Positions 9,601 through 17,302 of a DNA stretch of 64,000 bases are shown in pieces. Source of the DNA: Gemmatimonadota bacterium (GTDB lineage Bacteria; Gemmatimonadota; Gemmatimonadetes; Gemmatimonadales; GWC2-71-9); NCBI GenBank assembly GCA_016874005.1, contig VGVQ01000008.1:62001-126000 (forward strand), read 5' to 3'. The stretch's first letter is position 1, and each line of letters begins with the position of its first letter. Made by a program: the position numbers and the translations under genes. The notes beneath the pieces were generated by a model, which saw nothing but the letters and a program-made list of their open reading frames with translations, did no database searches and had not been told where the DNA came from.

Positions 9601-10135
9601 CGACCTGGTCGCGGCCCGACAGTCACTGTTTCAGGCCATCAAGGAGATCGACGGCACCGCGCGGGCGCTCTTCCTCGAGACGTTCGCCGCGGTCCAGGCG
9701 AATTTCCAGAAGGTCTTCCATACCTTGTTCGGCGGGGGCGAATGCGATCTCAGGCTGTCCAACCCGGATGATCCCCTGGAGGCCGAAATCGAGATTCACG
9801 CCGCGCCCCGCGGGAAGAAAACCCAGCGGATCCATTTGCTCAGCTCCGGCGAACGTACCCTGGTGGCGGTCTCGCTCCTGTTCAGCATCTATCTGACCAA
9901 GCCGAGCCCCTTCTGCCTGATGGACGAGGTCGACGCCCCGCTCGACGACTCCAACGTCGGTCGGTTCACCAATCTGCTCCACGAGTTCAAGGTCGACACC
10001 CAGTTCGTGGTGATCACCCACAACCCGCGTACCATGCAGGCCGCCGACGCCGTCTACGGCGTGACCATGCAAGAACCGGGGGTCTCGACGATCGTTGGCG
10101 TCCGACTGGGCGAGCGGGAGCGGGCGGCGGCATAA
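6656..10135 (+). CDS. smc: Chromosome segregation protein SMC
   Basis: A full-length 1159-residue SMC. Walker A GPNGCGKS lies at 31-38, followed by the family sequence NVSDAVRWVLGE. Long coiled-coil arms rich in E, R, Q and A flank the hinge at about 500-640. The C-terminal ATPase half has the ABC signature LLSSGERTLVAVSLL near 1061 and Walker B FCLMDEVDAPLD near 1087. SMC dimers with ScpA and ScpB compact and resolve sister chromosomes; scpA and scpB are not in this window. The stop is followed four bases later by the GTG of aroF, so the two are probably cotranscribed. Confidence 0.97.
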   Translation: MKLLKLELSGFKSFADTVTLSFDHGVTAIVGPNGCGKSNVSDAVRWVLGETSARLLRGGKMEDVIFQGSINRRPVNVTEVSLYLDNTGGELPIAYHEVVITRRLSRAGQSEYFINKSAVRLRDVNDLLRGTGLGSDAGVVMEARMIDLLLSDRADERRSLFEEAAGIGLYRDRKQSTERRLEETGTDLQRLDDLLTEVQSQIRSLARQKGKAERHAKLMDEKFAVQLTLAQRLLDENEERASGMRSRHEQLGALIPELKDRLAASGHRLEATGRDRARAEEHRALVARDLAAVQIALGKLDGDLAVAAERLAHARARRDRDEEERQQVELRTQQAQLERDQAQSDRTEAESEHGAIQQRLQERAQVEESVRTRLQQRRETLRQREESLHAQAQHLRALEGERSSLESDLAVQREAVGQQQAHCGGLADDYARCEERGRAAEQDAAERERDTLIATAASDRARHLVNETRERESSERDDRRLAEETLAQATARRQALEELERDRVGLAPGAQALLAARDRFGDSVIGPLSDFVTTSREDAELAERLLGEWMHAILIRDWHSINSIHAWHEEAQPGALVLLPIDPGPSDDRFGSNPLASRVAADGPAGGWISAILSGSEVLHPSGRVLKRRSGAVLLTGAAAPSGPIRRRADLAALGHEIASQESQLADITARLAVTRERLAEAERISGEAQSVVEQARDRERQAVAAREDAHRLLHSLGRERQEAENQLGRLNERIAKAESRLTEVGAAIRDGEVTRVRHEDELVQARSELTAVEGELEAAREDRVHWQVQEAHVAARLRATTERLDRATQTISLAEHAATSLQNEIALLEQEASALAAQHAEWSEARKERVVTLAELEATSAKAEASLAQANANLQDAEAAVQELRSELDTATEEFHHLEVELTEVAGTRRNIIDRIETEWRAPLDDLLARVHPLDLDRDTLESELARIVAGLEAIGPVNPLAVEEHAEETKRLEFLTAQRDDLVAARQSLFQAIKEIDGTARALFLETFAAVQANFQKVFHTLFGGGECDLRLSNPDDPLEAEIEIHAAPRGKKTQRIHLLSSGERTLVAVSLLFSIYLTKPSPFCLMDEVDAPLDDSNVGRFTNLLHEFKVDTQFVVITHNPRTMQAADAVYGVTMQEPGVSTIVGVRLGERERAAA

Positions 10136-10139
10136 CGAC

Positions 10140-11180
10140 GTGTTGATCCTGTTTCGCGCCGACGCTTCGAGCACCGACGAGGCGAGGGCCGTGGCGTTGA
10201 TCGAGGAGCTGGGATTGGCCGCTCAGCCGATTCCTGGCCTCCGGCGCCGCGCCGTCGTCGTGGTGGGTAACGACGGCCGGGCCGATCCGGCCCGGTTCGC
10301 GACGCTCCCCGGTGTCGAGGAGATCGTCCCACTGTCCAAGCCTTACCGGATGGTGGCCCGCGACTGGCGGCCCGAGCCGACCATCGTCTCCCTTCCCAAC
10401 GGGCTCAGCGTCGGTGGGCCGGACCTTTTCATCGTGGCCGGACCCTGTTCCATCGAGACCTACCAGCAGATCTCCGCCACCGCCGCCGCCGTTCGAGCCG
10501 CCGGCGCCACCGCCATCCGAGCCGGGGCCTTCAAGCCCCGCACTTCGCCCTACGCCTTTCAGGGACTGGGCCGGGCCGGACTCGAGCTGCTGGAGGTGGT
10601 GCGGAAAGAAACCGGTCTCCTCGTCGTCACCGAGGCCATGGACGACGAAACGTTCGACGAAGTGGCGGCCGTGGCCGACGTGGTACAGATCGGCGCCCGA
10701 AACATGCAGAACTTCAGCCTCCTCAAACGGGCCGGCCGGTCGACCAAGCCGGTGCTCCTCAAACGGGGACCGGCCGCGTCGATCGTCGACTGGCTGATGT
10801 CGGCCGAGTATGTGTTGGCCGAGGGAAACCCAAACGTCATCCTCTGCGAAAGGGGCATTCGGGGCGGCGATTCCTCCACCCGAAACATCTTCGATCTGAA
10901 TGCCGTCGCCGCGGTCAAGCAGCTCTCCCACCTCCCGGTCATGGCGGACCCGAGCCACGGCACTGGCCGCCGGGCCCTGGTCCGGCCGATGGCCCGCGCC
11001 GCGGTCGCGGCGGGGGCCGATGGACTGCTGGTCGAAGTCCACGTCCAGCCCGATCAGGCCTTGTCGGACGGGGCCCAGAGCCTCTACCCCGAGCAATTCG
11101 CCCTCATGATGGAGGAAATCCGCGGCATCGCTGCCGTGATCGGCCGGGGGCTGCCGAAGTCGGTGGCGGGGTCCGGATGA
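10140..11180 (+). CDS. aroF: 3-deoxy-7-phosphoheptulonate (DAHP) synthase, type I-beta with N-terminal regulatory domain
   Basis: First enzyme of the shikimate pathway: condenses phosphoenolpyruvate and erythrose 4-phosphate in the cytosol. The 346 residues start at GTG 10140. An N-terminal ferredoxin-like (ACT-resembling) domain of about 70 residues precedes the TIM barrel, as in the Thermotoga-type enzyme where it gives feedback inhibition by aromatic amino acids. Barrel motifs in order: FIVAGPCSIE, GAFKPRTSPYAFQG, QIGARNMQNF, PVLLKRG, ILCERGIRGG, MADPSHGTGRR. The frame extends 15 codons upstream into smc without conserved sequence. The stop overlaps the lolA start (ATGA). Confidence 0.95.
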   Translation: MLILFRADASSTDEARAVALIEELGLAAQPIPGLRRRAVVVVGNDGRADPARFATLPGVEEIVPLSKPYRMVARDWRPEPTIVSLPNGLSVGGPDLFIVAGPCSIETYQQISATAAAVRAAGATAIRAGAFKPRTSPYAFQGLGRAGLELLEVVRKETGLLVVTEAMDDETFDEVAAVADVVQIGARNMQNFSLLKRAGRSTKPVLLKRGPAASIVDWLMSAEYVLAEGNPNVILCERGIRGGDSSTRNIFDLNAVAAVKQLSHLPVMADPSHGTGRRALVRPMARAAVAAGADGLLVEVHVQPDQALSDGAQSLYPEQFALMMEEIRGIAAVIGRGLPKSVAGSG

Positions 11181-11833
11181 GCAGGGCGCTCGCGTTAAGC
11201 ACCGCCATCACTCTCGCCGCAGCGGCGGCGCTCGCGGCGCAAGACGCCGCCCAGATCGTGGGTCGAAGCGGGCGGCTCTATCGCAACCTCACTTCGCTGC
11301 AGGCCCAATTCGTCCAGATCATCGAAGATCGGGCCCAGGGTGACACCCTCACCAGCCGCGGTACGGTCGTCCAGGGTGGCGACAACTTCTTCGCCATGCG
11401 GTTCGACGACCCACCCGGCGAGGCCATCGTGGTCGACGGCAAGTCGGTGTGGACCTACCTGCCGAGCACCTCGCCCAACGAGGTCTCCAAGTCCCCCATC
11501 GCCACCGATCCCGTGTACGGAGTGAACCTCCTCGCCAAGTTGCTCGACCGGCCCCAGGATCGGTACCGGGCCACCTACCTGCGCCGCGACACCGCCAGTG
11601 GCAAGTCGGTCGACGCGATCGAACTGGTCCCGGTCTCGGAGCATGCTCCCTTCCGAAAGGCCCGGATCTGGCTTGCCGTCGACGACGGATTGCCTCGACG
11701 GATCGAACTCGAGGAGGGCTTCGGAGCCAGGCGCACCCTGATTCTCAGCCAACTCCGCCCGAACGTCCCCGTCTCTCGGCGGACGTTCACCTTCCAGCCA
11801 CCGCCCGGCGTCCGGGTGGTCGAGCGGCTCTAG
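11177..11833 (+). CDS. lolA: Outer-membrane lipoprotein carrier protein LolA
   Basis: A 218-residue periplasmic carrier with a signal peptide ending near AALAA-Q. The LolA features are the early SLQAQFVQII segment, the FDDPPGEAIVVDGKSVWTYLP region and an ending of short beta strands (RTFTFQPPPGVRVVERL). LolA receives triacylated lipoproteins from LolCDE and hands them to LolB at the outer membrane. This fits the lipoproteins predicted elsewhere in the window. It ends the plus-strand run; its TAG stop is interlocked with the stop of the converging DUF2520 gene in the four bases CTAG. Confidence 0.9.
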   Translation: MSRALALSTAITLAAAAALAAQDAAQIVGRSGRLYRNLTSLQAQFVQIIEDRAQGDTLTSRGTVVQGGDNFFAMRFDDPPGEAIVVDGKSVWTYLPSTSPNEVSKSPIATDPVYGVNLLAKLLDRPQDRYRATYLRRDTASGKSVDAIELVPVSEHAPFRKARIWLAVDDGLPRRIELEEGFGARRTLILSQLRPNVPVSRRTFTFQPPPGVRVVERL

Positions 11834-12680
11834 TCTTCTCCTGCCAAGACCCGCTCGATCTCGGCCAGTCTCGCCGAGTCAGCGGAGGATCGGCGGGCGA
11901 TCGGAAGGGCTCGCAGCGCCAGCAGTCGATAGAGGGCCCGGTCGGCTTTGGGCAGCGCGGCCAGATGCGCTTTGACGGTCGCGACGTCGCCACGCCGGAT
12001 GGCGCCGGTCAGCGCATGGGCCGGCGGAAGGAGCTTGAGGTTGGAGACCGTTCCCTGGAGCAACGGCAGGAACATCGCCCGGGCATCGCTCACCGAGACA
12101 CCGGCTTCGATTGCCAAAGAAACGGCGGTGTCGTACACCACGGTCACGTAGGTCGCCGAAAAGGTCGCGGCCGCGTGATAGAGCGGCTTGGCCGCTGCGG
12201 GGAGCACCAGCGGGGTCATCCCGAGAACCTTGGCCAACCGCCGGCCTGCTCGCAGCGCCGCCGGGTCCCCCTCGAGGGTCACGTACGACCCGGGAAGCCG
12301 GGAGGCGGCCGTGGCCGGCACCGCGAACTCTGGAGGGGATGAAACGAGCCGAGTGCGGCCCCTGAGAGGGCCAGCGGCTTGAGCGCCCCACGGTGATGCA
12401 AGCCGGAAAGGTGGAGCACCACGCTCTTCTTCCCGACCACACCCAACTCACCCAACAGGGTCGCCGTCGGCCAGATGGCGTGATCCGGAGTGGCGATCAG
12501 AATCCACCGAGCGTCGGCGTACGTCGCCGGGTCGGCGACCGGGCCGGCGGCCGCCGGTAGCCCGCGGCCCAGTGACCGAACCGCGAAACTCACCGGGATG
12601 TCGCGAGCCGCTAACGCCGCGCCGATTCCGCTCCCGAGCCGGCCCGCGCCAACGATGATGGTCCGCGGCAGCGCAGCCAT
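11830..12680 (-). pseudogene. DUF2520/Rossmann-like oxidoreductase, split by a one-base frameshift
   Basis: Two overlapping minus-strand frames together make one protein of the Rossmann-like plus DUF2520 architecture (F420/NADP oxidoreductase-like). The first, from ATG 12680, has the dinucleotide motif IIVGAGRLGSGIG and runs to the conserved SFHPLQ. The second continues with SRLPGSYVTLEGDPAAL, KPLYHAAATFSATYVTV and the helical C-terminal domain to 11830. Restoring one base near 12328-12334, just after HPLQ, gives a continuous product of about 283 residues. The conservation on both sides argues for a recent mutation or a sequencing/assembly error. Position at the end of the prfA-tmk-S41 operon; function of the family is not settled. 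Confidence 0.78.
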
Positions 12681-12682
12681 GG

Positions 12683-13996
12683 TTACTTCGGATCGGCTAC
12701 CGCGGCAAGCAGCGCCTGTCGATCCTTGGCCCGTTCCAGCAACCGCTTCGCGAGCTCGAGGACCGGGTCGCCGGCGGCACTCGGTTCGTCCCCTGCCTCG
12801 ATTTCGCGGTCAGGGACGATCCCGCCGCCCCCGAGCACGGACCGACCGCCTGCGGTCGTGTGCCTCGGCCTGGCAGCCCCGGTGTCCGCGGGAGCTGCCC
12901 CCTCGGCCCCTTCCGGCTCCGGAAAGCGCTGAATCACCCGACCGCTCGGGGTCACCCAGACCGTCGTGGTAAGGCGAAGGGAATTGCCGTTCCCCATGGG
13001 GAAAAGGGTCTGGCCAGCCCCGCGCCCGTAGGTCGACTCGCCAACCAGCACCGCGCGGTCGTTGTCCTGCAGCGCGCCGGCCAGGAACTCCGCCGGTCCG
13101 GCCGTCCCCCGATCGACCAGAACCACCAGGGCCAGGTCGGGCCGTTGATCGGCCGTGCCATCGCGATGGACCGTCGAGTCGTTGGTTGTTCGGGACCGAA
13201 TCGCCCCGATGACCGCCTCCGCCTCGAGGAAGAGATCGGCGGCCGCAATGGCGGCGGACAGCTCGCCATCGGCGACGCCGCGGAGGTCGAGAATCGCGCT
13301 TTTTGGTCGAAGCGAGTCGAGGGCGCGGCGAAGGGACCCGAGGCTCACCGAGTCGACCCGAGCCGGCCGCAACCGCGGCAGGCCCGGCGCGGCGAAGACA
13401 ACCTCGAGCGGTGCCGGCGGCGTGGTCGCCGCTCGCGTCACCGTGACCGCGACCGAGCCAGGCCTCCCGGAGCGCCCAAGGCGGAGCCGAACCGTCGAAC
13501 CTACGGGTCCGTCGATCAGCTTCGCGACCTGCTCCGCTCGCTGGAGATTGACTTGAGTCCGATCGACGGCCAGAATCGCGTCGCCAGGCCGTACCCCGGC
13601 TGTCTCCGCCGGCGAGCCTCGGACGACCGATACGACCTCGACGAAACCATCGGCCTGGTCGAGATAGATCCCTTGCACCGGAGGCTCGCCGAGCGAGCCC
13701 ACTGGGCCGCTGTCGTTGCCCGGCACCAGCGCTGCATACGGGTCGCCCAGTTCCGCCAGCATCCCGGTGGTGGCCAGGCGATAGATTGCCTGTTCGTCCA
13801 ACGAGTCGACCGCGTTGCGGCGAATGGTCTCGAACACCGACCGGAACAGCCCGCTCCCAACCGGCTTCGTTTGGGTCCCCGCCCCGATCGTCGGCACCCG
13901 TGGCGGGACGGCCGGCCGAGCCCGACGGAGCAACCAGCCACCGCCAAAGAACGCCCCGGCCACCACTACCACCATCACCGCCCATTTCAGTCGCAT
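12683..13996 (-). CDS. S41 (C-terminal processing peptidase) homologue with PDZ domain, catalytic Ser and Lys absent
   Basis: A 437-residue exported or membrane-anchored protein (hydrophobic residues 6-20). A PDZ domain lies at about 105-190 (GDAILAVDRTQVN) and an S41 fold follows. At the catalytic serine motif, where family members read G(S/T)ASASE, this protein reads GTAGPAE at 297-303, with Gly300 in the serine position. At the lysine motif T(F/Y)GKG it reads TYGRG, with Arg325. The surrounding AGALQD and GES are retained. Peptidase activity by the usual Ser/Lys dyad is therefore unlikely; a binding or scaffold role is inferred. The C-terminal 80 residues are Ala/Pro-rich. Its ATG overlaps the tmk stop. 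Confidence 0.85.
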   Translation of the reverse strand: MRLKWAVMVVVVAGAFFGGGWLLRRARPAVPPRVPTIGAGTQTKPVGSGLFRSVFETIRRNAVDSLDEQAIYRLATTGMLAELGDPYAALVPGNDSGPVGSLGEPPVQGIYLDQADGFVEVVSVVRGSPAETAGVRPGDAILAVDRTQVNLQRAEQVAKLIDGPVGSTVRLRLGRSGRPGSVAVTVTRAATTPPAPLEVVFAAPGLPRLRPARVDSVSLGSLRRALDSLRPKSAILDLRGVADGELSAAIAAADLFLEAEAVIGAIRSRTTNDSTVHRDGTADQRPDLALVVLVDRGTAGPAEFLAGALQDNDRAVLVGESTYGRGAGQTLFPMGNGNSLRLTTTVWVTPSGRVIQRFPEPEGAEGAAPADTGAARPRHTTAGGRSVLGGGGIVPDREIEAGDEPSAAGDPVLELAKRLLERAKDRQALLAAVADPK

Positions 13997-14634
13997 CAGA
14001 CCGCCATCGGGAAGAGGTCGGGCCGCGCGGCGGCCAGTACGGTCCAGACCTGATCGGCGACGTCGGTCGCGGCGGCCGCCGCGTCGACGTGAACGATGTT
14101 CGGGCCGGACACCGAACGATAGAACGCCGCTACCCGGCGGTGAAACTCGGTGGACTCGAGGTCGAGCCGATCCGCGGCCTTACCGGCCTGGTGCTGCCGG
14201 GTACGGCCCACTCCATCGGGCAGGTCGAGCACCACGACCAGATCTGGCGTCAGGCCGCCGGTCGCCGCCCTGTTGACCCATTCGGCGTAGTCGGCGGGTA
14301 CCCCGCGGCCCGCCACCTGATACGCCCTGGTCGAGAGATCGAACCGATCGGAGAGCACCAGCGCTCCTCTGGCGAGGGCCGGGCGGATCACTTTGGCCAC
14401 CAGGTCGGCTCGGGCGGTGGTCATGTAGAGCAACTCGGCCTCCGGCGTCCAGGTCCGGTCGTGGTCGAGAAGTTCCGCGCGAAGCGCCTCAGCGGCCAGG
14501 GTGCCGCCGGGCTCGCGGACGGCCACCGGATCGACCCCCACTGCCCTGAGTCGCTGGATGATGGCCCCGGTCAAGGTGCTCTTGCCCGCTCCTTCGGGGC
14601 CTTCGATGACCAGAAAGAATCCGGGCGGCGACAT
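13996..14634 (-). CDS. tmk: Thymidylate kinase
   Basis: Phosphorylates dTMP to dTDP in the cytosol. From ATG 14634 the protein has 212 residues, the usual length. The P-loop GPEGAGKS is at 12-19, REPGG at about 41, the DRFDLSTRAYQ signature near 98 and a lid region with a QAGKAADRL pattern. A TTG one codon upstream is a possible alternative start. The start overlaps the last base of the ylbF-like stop, and the stop overlaps the S41 start, so these are translationally coupled. Confidence 0.95.
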   Translation of the reverse strand: MSPPGFFLVIEGPEGAGKSTLTGAIIQRLRAVGVDPVAVREPGGTLAAEALRAELLDHDRTWTPEAELLYMTTARADLVAKVIRPALARGALVLSDRFDLSTRAYQVAGRGVPADYAEWVNRAATGGLTPDLVVVLDLPDGVGRTRQHQAGKAADRLDLESTEFHRRVAAFYRSVSGPNIVHVDAAAAATDVADQVWTVLAAARPDLFPMAV

Positions 14635-14984
14635 CAAAGGGTGATGATGGTGCTCGTCGCGCCGCGCTCCATCCCCGCGGTGATCTGCTGGTTGACCCTC
14701 GCCATCAGCTTGTCGAAGTTGGCCCTCGCGACCACATAGCTCTGGCCGACAACGGACACCTCGAGGGCCCGAACCGCTTCCTCGTACTGCTGGGTCGTCG
14801 CCTCATCGGGCATCCGGCCCTGCGACACCTCGTGATCGATCTGCCGGGCGAGGTTCTGGATCGCGTCGAGTTTGGCCATGGTCTCCGCATCGCTCTTCAA
14901 GGCCTGTTCGGCCCGGCGGAGCGTTTGGTACTCGGTTGACTGGCCAATCAGCCGGCCGAGGTCGAGCGCCTTTTCGTCGATCAT
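14634..14984 (-). CDS. YlbF/YmcA-family small helical protein
   Basis: A 116-residue, almost entirely helical protein. The pattern of an early LGRLIGQSTEYQTLRRAEQ, a middle QNLARQIDHE and a late FDKLMARVNQQITAGM resembles the YlbF/YmcA (Com_YlbF) family. In Bacillus those proteins form a complex acting with RNase Y and in competence; whether that holds here is unknown. It sits between prmC and tmk, joined to both by overlapping start and stop codons. Confidence 0.72.
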   Translation of the reverse strand: MIDEKALDLGRLIGQSTEYQTLRRAEQALKSDAETMAKLDAIQNLARQIDHEVSQGRMPDEATTQQYEEAVRALEVSVVGQSYVVARANFDKLMARVNQQITAGMERGATSTIITL

Positions 14985-15847
14985 TTGTCGTTCCTCTTCG
15001 TGGCAAGGAGATACCTCGGCCGACCGAACAGATCCTCTTCGATCACGACCTCGGACCAGCCGGCTCGCGCCACCAATTCGGCGGTCTCCCGGGGCCGCTG
15101 CTCGGCGATCTCCAGGGCCAGGAGGCCGCCCGGGCGGACCGCCCGCCAGGCGTCGACCGCGAGCCGAGCGGACGCATCGAGACCAGCGGGACCGCTCTCG
15201 AGTGCCTGACGCGGCTCGTAGTCGCGAACGGACGGATCGAGCGCCAGATACTCCTGGCTGGAAACATAGGGGGGATTGGCGACCACCGCGTCGAACACCG
15301 CGTCCCCAAAGCCGGTGGTGAGGTCACCGCGCACCCACCGGACCGGGAGGCCGGTGCGCCGACCGTTCTGGGCGGCGAGGGCGAGTGCCTCCGGCGAGCG
15401 GTCGACTCCGGTCACCTGCCGGTACCCCCCCTCGTCGCGGAGTGCCAGAGCGATGCAGCCGGTACCGGTGCCGACATCGGCAACCGAGCCGTTCGGGCAG
15501 CGGGCCAGGATTCGATCGACCAAGCCCTCCGTCTCCGGCCGCGGGATCAGGGCTCGGCGGTCGACCCGAAGTACCAGGCGCCGGAACCCTGCCAGGCCGG
15601 TCACGTACGCCAGCGGTTCGCCGGCGGCGCGCCGTTCGATCGCCCGATCGAGCCAGCGGCGGCGTTCCGGCTCGACCACCCGATCGCCGTCGATCACGAT
15701 GGAAGCGGGGGCCAGATCGAGCAGATCGGCGAGGATCCGGATCGCGTCGCGCCGGGGGGTCGCCAGTCCGGCTTCCGCGAGACGATGGGTCGCCCGAGCG
15801 AGTGCCCCCGCCAAGGTCAGTCGGAGGCTGGTCGCCTCAGGCGGCAC
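14981..15847 (-). CDS. prmC: Release factor glutamine N5-methyltransferase PrmC
   Basis: Methylates the glutamine of the GGQ motif of release factors with S-adenosylmethionine. The GTG at 15847 gives 288 residues and overlaps the prfA end by 11 bases; the frame remains open upstream to 15916 but only over prfA coding sequence. An N-terminal helical domain (GEPLAYVTGLAGF) is followed by the methyltransferase fold with VADVGTGTGCIALAL and the diagnostic NPPYV motif. Its substrate, PrfA, is encoded immediately upstream, the common arrangement. Confidence 0.94.
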   Translation of the reverse strand: MPPEATSLRLTLAGALARATHRLAEAGLATPRRDAIRILADLLDLAPASIVIDGDRVVEPERRRWLDRAIERRAAGEPLAYVTGLAGFRRLVLRVDRRALIPRPETEGLVDRILARCPNGSVADVGTGTGCIALALRDEGGYRQVTGVDRSPEALALAAQNGRRTGLPVRWVRGDLTTGFGDAVFDAVVANPPYVSSQEYLALDPSVRDYEPRQALESGPAGLDASARLAVDAWRAVRPGGLLALEIAEQRPRETAELVARAGWSEVVIEEDLFGRPRYLLATKRNDK

Positions 15848-16895
15848 TGGCTTCCTCACGGCTGGCAAGTCGGAGCGCCTTGACCAGGTCGTCGAGCCAG
15901 CCGTCGAGCACCTCACCGAGGTTGTGCACCGAGAGGTTGATCCGATGATCGGTCACCCGGCTCTGCGGAAAATTGTAGGTCCGGATCTTCATCGAGCGGT
16001 CGCCGGTGCCAACCATGGCCTTGCGGTCGCGGGATCGGGCGGCCTCCTGCTCCGAGATCATCTTGTCGAGCAGTCGAGCCCGGAGCACTTCCATCGCCTT
16101 GATCTTGTTTTGCAGTTGAGACTTCTGGTCCTGCTGCGAAACCACGATGTTGGTCGGGAGGTGGGTGATCCGCACGGCGCTATCGGTGGTATTGACGCTC
16201 TGCCCCCCGGGACCGCTCGATCGGTAAACATCGATGCGAAGGTCGTTGGGCTCGATCTTGACGTCGACCTCTTCCGCCTCGGGGAGCACGGCAACGGTCG
16301 CCGCCGAGGTGTGGATCCTCCCCTGCGCCTCGGTCGCGGGGACTCGTTGAACTCGGTGCACCCCGGATTCGCGGCGGAACAGCCCGTAGGCGTCAGCACC
16401 CTTGACCGCGACGATGGCCTCGCGAATACCGCCTAGATCGGCCTCGCTGGTCGAAACCGGCTCGACCTTGAGCCCGTGGCGTTCGGCAAACCTGGTATAC
16501 ATCCGCAGCAGGTCGGCGGCGAAGAGCGCCGCCTCGTCGCCGCCCGTCCCGGCCCGGATCTCGACGATGGCGTTACGGTCCTCCAACGGATCGCGGGGAA
16601 TCAGGAGTTCCTCGAGTTCCGGGCCGATCCGCGCCAGCTCAGCCTCGAGACCGGCCTGGTCCACAGCAGCCAAAGCCGCCAGCTCGGCGTCGTCGGAGGC
16701 GGCCAACTCCCGGGCTTCGGCCAACTCGCGCTGGGCCTTTAGATACTGTCCCCCTAGACGCACAATGGGCGCGAGCCTGGCGTGCTCGCGCCCGAGAGCC
16801 GAACGTCGGGTGGGATCCTTGGCCAGACCGGGGTCGGCCAGCTCGCGTGCGACTTCCTCCGCCCGAGAGAGGGCCAGGCGGAGTTTTGGCTCCAC
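15837..16895 (-). CDS. prfA: Peptide chain release factor 1
   Basis: Terminates translation at UAA and UAG. The 352 residues begin at GTG 16895. The stop-codon recognition motif is PAT (186-188, in RVPATEAQGRIHTS), which marks RF1 rather than RF2 (SPF). The peptidyl-transferase motif GGQ is at 230-232 in SSGPGGQSVNTTDSAV, the target of PrmC. The start lies three bases past the rpmE stop. Part of the operon rpmE-prfA-prmC-ylbF-tmk-S41-DUF2520. Confidence 0.97.
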   Translation of the reverse strand: MEPKLRLALSRAEEVARELADPGLAKDPTRRSALGREHARLAPIVRLGGQYLKAQRELAEARELAASDDAELAALAAVDQAGLEAELARIGPELEELLIPRDPLEDRNAIVEIRAGTGGDEAALFAADLLRMYTRFAERHGLKVEPVSTSEADLGGIREAIVAVKGADAYGLFRRESGVHRVQRVPATEAQGRIHTSAATVAVLPEAEEVDVKIEPNDLRIDVYRSSGPGGQSVNTTDSAVRITHLPTNIVVSQQDQKSQLQNKIKAMEVLRARLLDKMISEQEAARSRDRKAMVGTGDRSMKIRTYNFPQSRVTDHRINLSVHNLGEVLDGWLDDLVKALRLASREEASAA

Positions 16896-16898
16896 TGG

Positions 16899-17123
16899 TT
16901 ACTCCTTGGCGGACCCCGCCGCTTCGGCACCGCCGTACTTCCGACGGAAGCGGTCGACCCGGCCGGCCGTGTCGACCAACCGCTGGCGGCCCGTGAAGTA
17001 GGGGTGACAGACCGAACAGACCTCGACATGAACCGAGGTGGAGGTGGAGCGGGTTTCGAACTGGTTGCCGCAGGCGCACTTAGCGACGATCTTGCGATAC
17101 ATCGGATGGATATTCGGCTTCAC
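16899..17123 (-). CDS. rpmE: 50S ribosomal protein bL31, zinc-binding type
   Basis: Starting at GTG 17123 the product has 74 residues, the normal bL31 length. It begins [22 protein letters not shown] and carries the second cysteine pair in [22 protein letters not shown], so it is the zinc (C+) form rather than the zinc-free paralogue. The frame stays open about 30 codons upstream into the leader, but those residues do not belong to the family. First gene of the operon with prfA; a good promoter lies about 70-95 bases upstream. Confidence 0.95.
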   Translation of the reverse strand: MKPNIHPMYRKIVAKCACGNQFETRSTSTSVHVEVCSVCHPYFTGRQRLVDTAGRVDRFRRKYGGAEAAGSAKE

Positions 17124-17190
17124 GACGGCACCCCAAACCTGAGATAAAGGTGGCCCGGAAGCGAGTGGTCCGCCGTCCGGATAGCCGGGA

Positions 17191-17220
17191 ATTATAGCCT
17201 GGTAACCGACCACCGCTCAA
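17191..17220 (-). promoter_or_regulatory. Sigma-70-type promoter for rpmE operon
   Basis: On the minus strand TTGAGC (17220-17215) is followed after 18 bases by the perfect -10 box TATAAT (17196-17191). The predicted start of transcription, near 17184, leaves a leader of about 60 bases before the rpmE GTG. That leader may hold an L31 autoregulatory element, but I cannot recognise one with confidence. Confidence 0.75.
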
Positions 17221-17243
17221 GCCAGCCCCGCCTCCACCACAGT

Positions 17244-17259
17244 TGTGACTTGGATCACA
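17244..17259. promoter_or_regulatory. Crp-family binding site TGTGA-N6-TCACA
   Basis: The sequence TGTGACTTGGATCACA matches the CRP half-sites TGTGA and TCACA exactly with six bases between. Its centre is about 51 bases before the predicted start of the downstream crp-like gene and about 67 bases before that of rpmE on the other strand. Autoregulation by the adjacent Crp-type protein is the simplest reading; dual control of rpmE is possible. Confidence 0.72.
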
Positions 17260-17266
17260 CCGGCGC

Positions 17267-17296
17267 TTGCGAGCCGGCCGCGCGGGACCTTATGCT
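17267..17296 (+). promoter_or_regulatory. Promoter of the crp-like gene, probably giving a leaderless transcript
   Basis: TTGCGA (17267-17272), an 18-base spacer and TATGCT (17291-17296). Only six bases separate the -10 box from the ATG at 17303, so transcription would start at or next to the start codon. No Shine-Dalgarno sequence is present, which agrees with a leaderless message. Confidence 0.6.
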
Positions 17297-17302
17297 GCGA
17301 CC

